Shown one piece after another: positions 1 to 6,050 of a stretch of DNA of 12,782 nt. The notes below the pieces were generated by a model. The model saw only the letters and a program-made list of their open reading frames with translations, did not search any database and had not been told where the DNA came from. Each line of letters starts with the position of its first letter. Within the stretch, counting starts at the first letter, position 1. The translations under genes and the position numbers were made by a program. Source of the stretch: Chloroflexota bacterium (GTDB taxonomy: Bacteria; Chloroflexota; Anaerolineae; Anaerolineales; E44-bin32); the NCBI GenBank assembly GCA_026390045.1, contig JAPLGR010000077.1:1-12782 (forward strand), in the 5' to 3' direction.

Positions 1-324
1 AAGGCGCCAGTAGCGCCCGGCATCCAGGAAGGGTTTCTCCAGCGCGATCGACTCGGCGTACCGGCGGACGACCTCGGCCGGCCAGCATTCCCACAGATCC
101 TCGGCATCACCAAGGAGGGCCAGGATGTGGTGCGCACGCTCGTAGTGCGCAACTGCCGCGGCATAGGTGCCCTCGCAGGCGCGGAAATCGTCGGCTTTGT
201 CCCCTGCGCCGCGGTGCAGATCGGAGAGGACTGCCAGGCGCAGGTCGCGGAGATCGATGGGCACGACGGCCGCTGCGGCGGAGGCACGATCAAGGCCGGC
301 GTTGATGTTCTGCTGGTAGCTCAT
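1..324 (-). CDS. Calcineurin-like metallophosphoesterase (partial; C-terminus outside window)
   Basis: This is the N-terminal 108 residues of a gene that runs off the left edge with no stop in the window. Translation from the ATG at 324-322 gives the first two metal-binding motifs of the calcineurin-like phosphoesterase fold: SDLHRG (Asp35, His37) and GDAEDLWE (Asp73, near residue 72). The spacing fits family members that use two metal ions to hydrolyse phosphomono- or diesters. The GD..DLWE form resembles UDP-2,3-diacylglucosamine hydrolase-like and related uncharacterised enzymes, but without the C-terminal histidine motifs the substrate cannot be named. Only a weak purine-rich SD (AGGG) precedes the start. 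No typical signal peptide is seen, so it is probably cytoplasmic. The gene is divergent from the cold-shock gene. Confidence 0.85.
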   Translation of the reverse strand, partial: MSYQQNINAGLDRASAAAAVVPIDLRDLRLAVLSDLHRGAGDKADDFRACEGTYAAAVAHYERAHHILALLGDAEDLWECWPAEVVRRYAESIALEKPFLDAGRYWRL

Positions 325-502
325 CTGTTGCCCTGCGCCCGTGCGTGTCCGGCGAAGAGAACACGGCCGGCGCGCAGCGTATCGTACCAAGGTTCGTCAA
401 CGCTTGCAGAGACCGAAGCGGCGAGCTTATCGTCCCGCTCCTCTCTTCTGCTCCATCGTCCTTCGGCCCGAAGATCTGGAAAACGGATCGTTCCGCGACC
501 CC

Positions 503-531
503 TAGACAGAGTCCGAGTCATGTGGTATTCT
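503..531 (+). promoter_or_regulatory. Sigma-70-type promoter of the cold-shock gene
   Basis: The -35 box TAGACA (503-508, 5/6 to consensus) and -10 box TATTCT (526-531, 4/6) are separated by 17 nt, and a TG one base upstream of the -10 makes it an extended -10. The predicted start near 538 gives a leader of about 157 nt, a length typical of cold-shock mRNAs. I see no convincing gene or other site in the rest of the 325-502 stretch; the short frames there look like chance frames. Confidence 0.55.
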
Positions 532-577
532 TGCGACCAAGGTAGCATGCTAGTTCTGTCTGGACGTCGCAACGTTT

Positions 578-604
578 CGACCTGAGCAGCAAATGCTCAG
601 GTCG
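578..604 (+). promoter_or_regulatory. 11-bp hairpin in the cold-shock mRNA leader
   Basis: CGACCTGAGCA (578-588) and its exact reverse complement TGCTCAGGTCG (594-604) flank a 5-nt loop GCAAA. It lies about 40 nt into the predicted leader. A short, interrupted T-rich stretch (TTTCGGTT) follows, so it could act as an attenuator, an mRNA-stabilising hairpin, or a dimeric protein site in DNA. Its position in a cold-shock leader favours an RNA role, which is inference. Confidence 0.6.
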
Positions 605-672
605 TTTCGGTTAACCCCGGATCTCCGGACAACCCGACCTCCTGAACAAACAACGCAGGCGCCTCAACTCTT

Positions 673-690
673 TTTGCCTGAGGAGGCAAA
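673..690 (+). promoter_or_regulatory. Hairpin that embeds the Shine-Dalgarno of the cold-shock gene
   Basis: TTTGCCT (673-679) pairs with AGGCAAA (684-690) around a GAGG loop. The SD AGGAGG (681-686) sits half in the loop and half in the 3' arm. Upstream, CCTCCT at 638-643 is an exact complement of the SD and could compete for it. Two mutually exclusive pairings of the SD suggest temperature-dependent translation control, as known in principle for cspA leaders of enterobacteria. The pairings are seen in sequence; the switching is inferred. Confidence 0.45.
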
Positions 691-694
691 CACA

Positions 695-907
695 ATGTCT
701 GAAGAACGTATCCAGGGTACCGTGAAGTGGTTCAACGCCGGCAAGGGCTTCGGCTTCATCTCCCGCGAGGGCGGTGAGGACGTCTTTGTCCACCACTCGG
801 CGATTCTCGCCGAGGGCTATCGCAGCCTTACGGAGGGCCAGCGCGTCGAATTCACCGTCGTGCAGGGTCCCAAGGGCCTGCAGGCCGCTTCAGTCACCGT
901 CCTCTAG
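695..907 (+). CDS. csp: Cold-shock domain protein (CspA family)
   Basis: A 70-residue single cold-shock domain protein, the usual family length. It is an OB-fold single-stranded RNA/DNA binder that melts mRNA secondary structure and can act as a transcription antiterminator in the cytoplasm. RNP1 is KGFGFI (residues 17-22) and RNP2 is VFVHH (30-34); the GTVKWFN start is typical. The ATG at 695 is chosen because AGGAGG lies 8 nt upstream and the protein then begins MSEERIQG, as in the family; an upstream in-frame ATG at 593 would add 34 residues of no family similarity. The gene is monocistronic, with its own promoter, long leader and terminator, which fits post-transcriptional control by temperature or growth state. 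Confidence 0.97.
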   Translation: MSEERIQGTVKWFNAGKGFGFISREGGEDVFVHHSAILAEGYRSLTEGQRVEFTVVQGPKGLQAASVTVL

Positions 908-926
908 ACGCTGACGCATACCCAAG

Positions 927-958
927 AGCAGCCCCCACCCGGGGGCTGCTTCTGTTTT
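927..958 (+). terminator. Intrinsic terminator of the cold-shock gene
   Basis: AGCAGCCCCC (927-936) pairs perfectly with GGGGGCTGCT (941-950) around a 4-nt loop and is followed by TCTGTTTT. It begins 20 nt after the stop codon, so the cold-shock gene is probably a single-gene unit insulated from the ECF operon downstream. Confidence 0.88.
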
Positions 959-990
959 CATCCCCTTCGACGCGTGCTGCGGCCGCGCCG

Positions 991-1047
991 CCCCCGCCGA
1001 GGGCATGCGCCCTGCGAGAGCGGGGCAGATGGCCGAGGCGGGCCAAC
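991..1047 (+). repeat. 57-nt structured repeat, copy A
   Basis: This element matches 9674-9730 at 47 of 57 positions without gaps, in the same orientation. It folds into an outer 6-bp stem (CCCGCC with GGCGGG), a tandem G-A/A-G pair, two further pairs, one mismatch, and an inner stem capped by GAGA, a GNRA-type tetraloop. The inner stem of this copy has two adjacent mismatches and one G-T pair. It lies between the cold-shock terminator and the ECF operon, about 100 nt upstream of that operon's first start codon, so it could be part of its leader. It could be a structured RNA or a REP-like palindromic repeat; I do not recognise a named family. Confidence 0.65.
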
Positions 1048-1103
1048 GTGCAAATCCCCGCCGAGCCGCATCGCATCTGGGCCCAAAGGGTTGTAGTATG
1101 AGA

Positions 1104-1133
1104 GAGAACCGCCCGAACGCCCGGGCGGCTCTC
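1104..1133 (+). promoter_or_regulatory. Hairpin just upstream of the ECF operon start
   Basis: A 12-nt arm at 1104-1115 pairs with 1122-1133 (11 of 12 positions, one A-C mismatch) around a 6-nt loop. It ends 11 nt before the start codon at 1145, where no SD is visible. No T-tract follows, so it is not a clear terminator. A weak -10-like TAGTAT at 1094-1099 lies just upstream, but I found no matching -35. It may affect translation initiation of the first ECF gene; its role is unknown. Confidence 0.35.
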
Positions 1134-1144
1134 GCCCTCTCCCC

Positions 1145-2776
1145 ATGACGACGCCCGTTCCCGCCTCCGTGCCTCTCGTGAACGTCGCGGGGCTGTCGTT
1201 CCGCTACCGCGATCGTGACACGCTCGCCATCCAGGACATCTCGTTCGAGGTCCCGGCGGGCGAAGTGCTGCTGGTGGCCGGCGCCAGCGGCTGCGGCAAG
1301 ACCACGCTCATCCGCTGCCTCAACGGGCTGATCCCGCGTTCGTACAAGGGCGAGCTCCAGGGACGGATCGAGCTACTCGGGCAGGACACGGCCAGCATGC
1401 CGCTGGCGCGCATCTCGCAGATGGTGGGAACGGTGCTGCAGGATCCCGAGCGGCAGATCCTGGGCACACGCGTGCTGTATGAGGTGGCCTTCGGACTCGA
1501 GAACCTCAGCCTGCCGCGCGACGAGATCCGCGAGCGCGCCGAGCAGGCGCTGGCTTACCTGAACATCATGGACCTGCGTGACCGGGAGACGTTCCACCTC
1601 TCAGGCGGCGAGAAGCAGAAGGTGGCCCTGGCCGGCGTGCTCGCCATGCGGCCCCGCATCCTGATCCTCGACGAGCCACTGGCCAGCCTAGACCCAGCCA
1701 GCGCGTACGAAACGCTCGACTTCGTCCGCCAGCTGGCAGATGAGGGCATGACCGTGATCATGATCGAGCATCGGGTGGAGGATGTGCTGCGCATCCGCCC
1801 CGACCGTGTGCTGTTCATGTCCGAGGGGCGCCTCCGCTACCTGGGCGTGCCGGAGGGCATGGCCGGCGCGATCGACACGCGCGAGGTCAAGCTCCCCGCC
1901 TCTCAGATCATCGCCCGCGCGAGAACCGAGCCTCCAGAGCCGACGGTCGTGCCGCTGTTGCAGCCCGAGGACCCTCCCAGCGCGCCGATCGTGCGCTTCG
2001 AGCACGCCTCGTTCGGCTACGAGCCCAGTCTCCCGGTGCTGCACGACATCTCGCTCGACATCCACCGCGGCGACATCGTCGCTGTGCTGGGCCCCAACGG
2101 CGCCGGCAAGACGACGCTGATCAAGCACGCCATCGGGCTTCTCAAGCCGACCGAGGGCCGCGTGCTGGTCGACGGGCGCGACACGCGCCAGCTCAGCGTA
2201 GCGCAAGTCGCCGCCACGCTAGGGTACGTCTTCCAGAGCCCGAGCCACATGCTGTTCGCCCCGACGGTCCACGATGAGCTGGCTTTCGGGCCGCGCAATC
2301 TGCACCACGACCCGGCGCAGATTGAGAAGGAGGTGATCCACGCCCTAGACGTCGTTAATCTCCGTGGCATGGAGAACGATCCGCCGCTGGCGCTGTCGTT
2401 CGGCCAGCAGAAGCGCGTCAGCATCGCCGCCGTCCTGGCCATGCGCTCGCGCGTCCTAGTGATGGACGAGCCGACCGCCGGGCAGGACTACCGCAACGTG
2501 CTGGATTTCATGGACGCCATCGTGCAGATGCCCGGCTTCGAGGCGATCCTGTTCATCACGCACGACGTCGATCTGGCGGTGATCTACGCCAACCGCGTGC
2601 TGCTGGTCAGCGGCGGATGGCTGGCGGCCGACGGCGCGCCGCGCGCCGTGCTCGGCGATGCCGAGCGCCTGCGCCGCTGCCGTATCGTGCCCACGTCGCT
2701 GCTCGAGCTCAACCTGCAGCGGCCCACGTCCGCCGGGCGTTTCCTGCGGGCCGAGGAACTGGCCCGCGCCGCGTGA
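1145..2776 (+). CDS. ecfA: ECF transporter ATPase, two ATP-binding domains fused
   Basis: This 543-residue protein carries both ATPase subunits of an ECF importer in one chain, like B. subtilis YkoD; most ECF systems use two separate proteins. Domain 1: Walker A GASGCGKT (46-53), Q-loop Gln99, signature LSGGE (152-156), Walker B LILDEP with Asp176/Glu177, switch His209. A linker of roughly 250-283 follows. Domain 2: Walker A GPNGAGKT (316-323), Gln364, signature LSFGQ (417-421), Asp441/Glu442, His473. It would sit on the cytoplasmic face and drive the T and S subunits encoded next. Both sites look competent. The ATG at 1145 is the first usable start and keeps the N-terminal strand, but has no SD, so leaderless or hairpin-influenced initiation is possible. 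The S gene follows after 34 nt. Confidence 0.95.
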   Translation: MTTPVPASVPLVNVAGLSFRYRDRDTLAIQDISFEVPAGEVLLVAGASGCGKTTLIRCLNGLIPRSYKGELQGRIELLGQDTASMPLARISQMVGTVLQDPERQILGTRVLYEVAFGLENLSLPRDEIRERAEQALAYLNIMDLRDRETFHLSGGEKQKVALAGVLAMRPRILILDEPLASLDPASAYETLDFVRQLADEGMTVIMIEHRVEDVLRIRPDRVLFMSEGRLRYLGVPEGMAGAIDTREVKLPASQIIARARTEPPEPTVVPLLQPEDPPSAPIVRFEHASFGYEPSLPVLHDISLDIHRGDIVAVLGPNGAGKTTLIKHAIGLLKPTEGRVLVDGRDTRQLSVAQVAATLGYVFQSPSHMLFAPTVHDELAFGPRNLHHDPAQIEKEVIHALDVVNLRGMENDPPLALSFGQQKRVSIAAVLAMRSRVLVMDEPTAGQDYRNVLDFMDAIVQMPGFEAILFITHDVDLAVIYANRVLLVSGGWLAADGAPRAVLGDAERLRRCRIVPTSLLELNLQRPTSAGRFLRAEELARAA

Positions 2777-2810
2777 CCCGCGGCCTGTATTTGATTCGAG
2801 GAGGATCATC

Positions 2811-3743
2811 ATGGAACGCAAGACGCTGTACGTCATCCTGGCCCTGGCCGCCGTCCTTGTCTTCTTCCTGGGCATCATCTGGATCGGCGGCATGCTCAAT
2901 CCCAGCCTGCAACTGGATGAGACCGCCCTGCTGCGCTTCGTCTTCGTGGGCATCGGCCTGGTGATCGTGTTCATCATCTACTGGCTGACGAAGACCAGCG
3001 GCATCTGGCAGGTCGGGACGCGCGAGGTGGTCTACATGTCCATCGGCGCGGCGCTGTATGCCGTGTTCTCCTACCTGTTCAACGGCACCGTGTTCGTCGT
3101 CCCATCGGTCAGCCAGGTGTCGCTGCGGCCGGCCATTGTCATCCCGATGTTCTTCGGCTACACCTTCGGCCCGGTGGTCGGCTTCTTCACCGGCGCGGTG
3201 GGCAACATGTTCGGTGACGCGCTGACCGGGTTTGGGCTGTCGCCGCAGTGGAGCATCGGCAACGGGTTGGTCGGCCTGATCGCCGGCCTGGCCATGCTCT
3301 ACACCGACAAGAAGAAGGCGCTGAACAACGTGCTGATCATCGGCGCCGTGCTGACCGCCCTGGCGACGCTCATCTACTTCATCGGCAAGGCTGTGCCCAA
3401 CATGCTGTACTTCGACGTGCCGAACAACATCTTCGGTGACCAGCAGGTCACGCTGATCGCCGGGCTGTCGGTGCTGATCGGCTTCGTGCTCGTGCTGATC
3501 GTGCGCTTCCTGTTCGGCAAGAACATCGACATCGGGGCCGCGGTCACCTGGTCGATGCTCGGCAACCTGATCGGCATCGGCTTCGCCGCTATCTCCGACA
3601 TCTGGATCAACGGCTTCTCGCCAGTTGTGGCGATCGTGGGTGAGTTCATCCCCGCCGCCGGGCCGAACCTGATCTTCGCCGCGATCCTGATCCCGCTGCT
3701 GGTGGCGGCTTACGCCGCCATGCGCAAGCAGACCGGCCGCTAG
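2811..3743 (+). CDS. ECF transporter S component (substrate-binding membrane subunit)
   Basis: A 310-residue hydrophobic protein. The region from about residue 70 looks like an ECF S component: a helix with VVYMSIGAALYAVFSY (74-89), SLRPAIVIPMFFGYTFGP (104-121), FFTGAVGNMFGDALTG (125-140), then further helices to about 303. This fits the general pattern in which the S subunit binds a vitamin or similar micronutrient and topples in the membrane. Two extra helices precede the core (about 5-27 and 40-60), making it longer than the usual 170-220 residues. Basic residues follow the second extra helix and the last helix. The ATG at 2811 has a strong SD (GAGGAGG) 8 nt upstream; a longer in-frame extension to 2658 overlaps the ATPase gene and is not used. 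No feature identifies the substrate. Flanking ATPase and T genes make this a dedicated transporter. Confidence 0.85.
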   Translation: MERKTLYVILALAAVLVFFLGIIWIGGMLNPSLQLDETALLRFVFVGIGLVIVFIIYWLTKTSGIWQVGTREVVYMSIGAALYAVFSYLFNGTVFVVPSVSQVSLRPAIVIPMFFGYTFGPVVGFFTGAVGNMFGDALTGFGLSPQWSIGNGLVGLIAGLAMLYTDKKKALNNVLIIGAVLTALATLIYFIGKAVPNMLYFDVPNNIFGDQQVTLIAGLSVLIGFVLVLIVRFLFGKNIDIGAAVTWSMLGNLIGIGFAAISDIWINGFSPVVAIVGEFIPAAGPNLIFAAILIPLLVAAYAAMRKQTGR

Positions 3744-3758
3744 AGTCGCGCACATTTC

Positions 3759-3795
3759 CTCCAGCGGCGGGCCCAAGAAGTGCCCGCCGCTGGAG
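3759..3795 (+). promoter_or_regulatory. 14-bp perfect hairpin between S and T genes
   Basis: CTCCAGCGGCGGGC (3759-3772) and GCCCGCCGCTGGAG (3782-3795) are exact complements around a 9-nt loop. No T-tract follows, so it is not a standard terminator. It ends 15 nt before the T start codon. Possible roles are protection of upstream mRNA from 3' exonucleases or differential expression of S relative to T; both are inference. Confidence 0.6.
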
Positions 3796-3810
3796 AGTGT
3801 GGGAAGAGGA

Positions 3811-4692
3811 ATGCTCGTCACCTGGCGCTACCACCATAGGCCGAAGTCGTTCGTCCAGAGCCTGGATCCGCGGGCCTGGCTGATCTTCTTCGGCTGCTTC
3901 CTGGTGGCAACGGTGATGACGTGGGATCTGCGACTGCTGCTGCCGCTGCTCGGCGTGGCGCTCTTCTTCATCTTCAGCTCGCGCCTGACCTGGCGTGAGA
4001 CGCGCCGGGCGTGGCTGTTCATCACCGGTTTCGTCGTGTTCTTCTCGGGGCTGACGCTGCTCACCGGCCGCGGCGGGATGGAGCACTATACCGTCGAGCA
4101 CGTCCTGGCCGCCGCCCGCGCGCCCTTCTCGCTCTTCGGCTGGACGCCGACGCTGACCGTCTCCGCCGAGCGGCTGATGTTCGCCGCCAGCATGCTGGTG
4201 CGCGTCTTCAGCCTGGCGTCGATGACCATCCTCATCCCCTACTGCATCAACCCCGCCCAGTACGGCGTCGCCTTCCGCGGGCTGGGGCTGCCAGACAAGT
4301 TCGCCTACGCCATGGACCTGACGATGCGCTTCATCCCGACCTTCGGGCGCGATTTCCAGCTGACGATGGACGCGCAGCGAGCGCGAGGCTACGAGCTGGA
4401 AAAACTGGAGGGAGGGCTCTTCGCCCAAGTGCGCAAACTGGCGCCGCTGCTCGTCCCGGTGACGATCCACGCCATTGCCGGCAGCGAGGACATCATCGAC
4501 GCCATGGATCTGCGCGCCTTCGGTGTACAGCCGCGCACCTGGCTGCTCCAGCTGGTCTATCAGCGCCGCGATCAGATCCTGATCGCCCTGGGCGTGATGA
4601 TGATGGTCGCGTATACCGCCCTGTCACTGATCGGCTTCGGCCGCCTGTGGGTGCCGGAGGCGTTGCAGGCGTTCCCGGTGCTGGGCGGCTGA
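3811..4692 (+). CDS. ecfT: ECF transporter transmembrane T component (EcfT)
   Basis: This 293-residue membrane protein is the scaffold that links the ATPases to the S component. Hydrophobic helices lie near 22-38, 42-56, 68-84, 122-144 and 256-276. The cytoplasmic coupling region is charged and carries the first Ala-Arg-Gly motif at 191-193 (AQRARGYE) and a second, altered one in AMDLRAFG (231-238), where the usual Gly after the Arg is Ala. In characterised ECF transporters these arginines dock in the ATPase grooves. The ATG at 3811 is preceded by GGAAGAGG; a GTG four codons upstream (3799) is possible but less well placed. It is the last gene of the operon and converges on the regulator gene at 4747. 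I see no clear terminator in the 54 nt between them. Confidence 0.92.
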   Translation: MLVTWRYHHRPKSFVQSLDPRAWLIFFGCFLVATVMTWDLRLLLPLLGVALFFIFSSRLTWRETRRAWLFITGFVVFFSGLTLLTGRGGMEHYTVEHVLAAARAPFSLFGWTPTLTVSAERLMFAASMLVRVFSLASMTILIPYCINPAQYGVAFRGLGLPDKFAYAMDLTMRFIPTFGRDFQLTMDAQRARGYELEKLEGGLFAQVRKLAPLLVPVTIHAIAGSEDIIDAMDLRAFGVQPRTWLLQLVYQRRDQILIALGVMMMVAYTALSLIGFGRLWVPEALQAFPVLGG

Positions 4693-4746
4693 TATCCGAC
4701 CGCATCCCCGTCCACGCAATCTCCCCCTTCGGCCAGCCGCCGTTCC

Positions 4747-5073
4747 TCATCCGATCCTGGGTTTCTTCAGCGCTGCCTGCATCGTCTTGCGATAATCATC
4801 AACCGCCTTGCGGCCGGCACTCGTCAGCCGGACCATCGTGCGCGGCTTCTTGCCCACGAAGCCTTTGTCGACTTCGACGTAGCCCGCCTCCTCCAGCTTG
4901 CTGATGTGGGACGACAGGTTGCCCCACGTCAGCTCCGTGGCATTCAGGAGGAACAGCGCATCAACCTCCTTGACACCATACAGGTACATCAGGATCATCA
5001 GCCGCGCCGGCTCATGCACCACGCGGTCCACGCCGCTCAGATCACGCAATCCTTGCTGGCTGCCCTTCCCCAC
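4747..5073 (-). CDS. Winged-helix transcriptional regulator (HTH_34/ArsR-MarR-like)
   Basis: A 108-residue protein made almost entirely of one winged helix. The first helices start at about residue 18 (DRVVHEPARLMILMYL), the recognition helix is about 50-62 (WGNLSSHISKLEEAG), and the wing follows (YVEVDKGF to TMVRLTSAG, 65-87). It resembles the PF13601 group of small dimeric repressors. No cysteine cluster for metal sensing is present. The GTG start at 5073 is supported by GGAGG at 5080-5084, six nt upstream, inside the end of the preceding gene. The start lies one base after the stop of that gene, so the two are translationally coupled. It probably binds the palindrome at 5763-5781 and represses its own operon (inference). 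The signal is unknown. Confidence 0.88.
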   Translation of the reverse strand: MGKGSQQGLRDLSGVDRVVHEPARLMILMYLYGVKEVDALFLLNATELTWGNLSSHISKLEEAGYVEVDKGFVGKKPRTMVRLTSAGRKAVDDYRKTMQAALKKPRIG

Positions 5074-5074
5074 C

Positions 5075-5725
5075 TCAGGCCTCCGCGCCCTGGACGGGAT
5101 ACTTGCGCAACATGCGGACCAGGAGATAGGCGCCGATCAGCAGGATCACTCCGGCGGCGACGGCCAGGGGTAGGTTGAAACCTGCCGGCGCGCCACGGTA
5201 CAGAATCACCGAGATCAGGTTCGCACATCCCAGAAGCCAGCCATACAGGAAGAGCCGGGGCACCCCGAACAGGTAGCCCATCGCGCTGAACAGGCCAACC
5301 AGTGCGAGCAGCACCAGAATCTCCACCAGGTAGGACTTCACATTCACCAGGGTGACTTCGGGCGCCGGTCCGCCCAACCACCCAGGCTTGACCAGCGTCA
5401 GGATGACTAGGCCGACGGTCAGTGCCACCAACGCGATGGCGACGGCTAGCATCCCTTTGAGCGCCGGTGTGTATCGGGCTTTCACATAGCCTAGGCGCGG
5501 CGCCGAGATCTTGCGCCGCAGGACGGAGAAGACCCCCGTCGCCAGGAGAAGCAGGCCGACGAACAAGACCATGTTCCAGGCCGGCCCGAGCCGCGCCCGG
5601 GTGATCGGATAGACCGCCAGCAGCATGAAGATCGTCCCAAGGAGCAGGTCCCACAACCCGTCCTCGTAGGACAACAGCCGCACGGTGCGCCTCTGCACCT
5701 CGCTCAAACTGGGAGTATCAGACAT
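5075..5725 (-). CDS. Six-helix integral membrane protein of unknown function
   Basis: This 216-residue protein has six predicted membrane helices (about 24-42, 48-68, 90-112, 131-153, 158-176, 184-204) with basic loops (RRKIS at 70-74, RMLRKYP at the C-terminus). No catalytic motif is visible. The start at 5725 has AGGAG about 8 nt upstream. It is the first gene of a two-gene operon with a small winged-helix regulator, an arrangement common for membrane proteins whose level is set by their own repressor. It could act in stress response, sensing or transport, but nothing in the sequence decides this. Confidence 0.85.
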   Translation of the reverse strand: MSDTPSLSEVQRRTVRLLSYEDGLWDLLLGTIFMLLAVYPITRARLGPAWNMVLFVGLLLLATGVFSVLRRKISAPRLGYVKARYTPALKGMLAVAIALVALTVGLVILTLVKPGWLGGPAPEVTLVNVKSYLVEILVLLALVGLFSAMGYLFGVPRLFLYGWLLGCANLISVILYRGAPAGFNLPLAVAAGVILLIGAYLLVRMLRKYPVQGAEA

Positions 5726-5762
5726 CTCTGCTTCTCCTTCCGAGCCCGTCTCTTGATCCGGT

Positions 5763-5781
5763 TACTTTGCAGCGCAAAGTA
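5763..5781 (-). promoter_or_regulatory. Palindromic operator at the start site of the regulator operon
   Basis: The perfect inverted repeat TACTTTGC-AGC-GCAAAGTA has 8-bp arms and a 3-bp centre. It lies at about +3 to +21 relative to the predicted start of the minus-strand operon, where a bound dimer would block initiation. The operon encodes a small winged-helix protein, the likely ligand of this site. Confidence 0.7.
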
Positions 5782-5790
5782 CTTGGTAAT

Positions 5791-5819
5791 ATTGTGACTC
5801 CAGATTGGACTACTGTCAA
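5791..5819 (-). promoter_or_regulatory. Promoter of the membrane protein/regulator operon
   Basis: On the minus strand, a perfect -35 TTGACA (5819-5814) and a -10 CACAAT (5796-5791, 4/6) are separated by 17 nt. The predicted start near 5784 leaves a leader of about 59 nt that contains the palindrome at 5763-5781. Confidence 0.65.
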
Positions 5820-5944
5820 GACCCAGATTCGCCCTCTCGCTGATCAACCTGGGGCGACTTCGGCGCCCGCACTCGAGTTCGGCGCTCCGGGTTGCCGGAC
5901 CGGGACGCCTGGCACCGGAAGGAGGCGCCCATCTGCCCCCAAGG

Positions 5945-5973
5945 TTGCCCGGGAACATCGCCTCCCATAGAAT
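5945..5973 (+). promoter_or_regulatory. Promoter of the small membrane protein/LysM lipoprotein operon
   Basis: TTGCCC (5945-5950, 4/6) and TAGAAT (5968-5973, 5/6) are 17 nt apart, with a predicted start near 5980 and a leader of about 70 nt before the ATG at 6051. The rest of the divergent 5726-6050 interval contains only the opposing promoter and operator described separately. Confidence 0.5.
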
Positions 5974-6050
5974 CGGCCTTCGGCGGCCGCGGTCCGAGCG
6001 GATTCACGCCCCGCCTCCCCTCAGCCCATCATCCTGGAGCACCGCACGGC

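Noticed and set aside
321..572. An 83-codon minus-strand frame whose stop overlaps the metallophosphoesterase ATG
   Set aside because: The ATGA overlap looks operon-like, but the protein is low in complexity (Arg/Ser/Glu-rich), lacks an SD and overlaps the predicted cold-shock promoter.
1104..1133. A terminator upstream of the ECF operon
   Set aside because: The stem is good but is followed by GCCCTCTCCCC rather than a T-tract, and it lies only 11 nt before a start codon.
1000..1144. A possible TPP or other vitamin riboswitch upstream of the ECF operon
   Set aside because: A string resembling the CCCTTTG part of a TPP riboswitch appears only on the wrong strand, and the other conserved parts are missing; I could not fit cobalamin, FMN or c-di-GMP consensus either.
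2709..3821. A 370-codon open frame on the minus strand opposite the S component gene
   Set aside because: Its translation is dominated by Asp, Gln, His, Glu and Arg with no domain, as expected for the antisense of a hydrophobic GC-rich gene; the plus strand has a clear membrane protein with a strong SD.
3646..4470. A 274-codon minus-strand frame opposite ecfT
   Set aside because: The composition is biased antisense sequence (Gln, Arg, Glu, His) and the plus strand encodes a recognisable EcfT.
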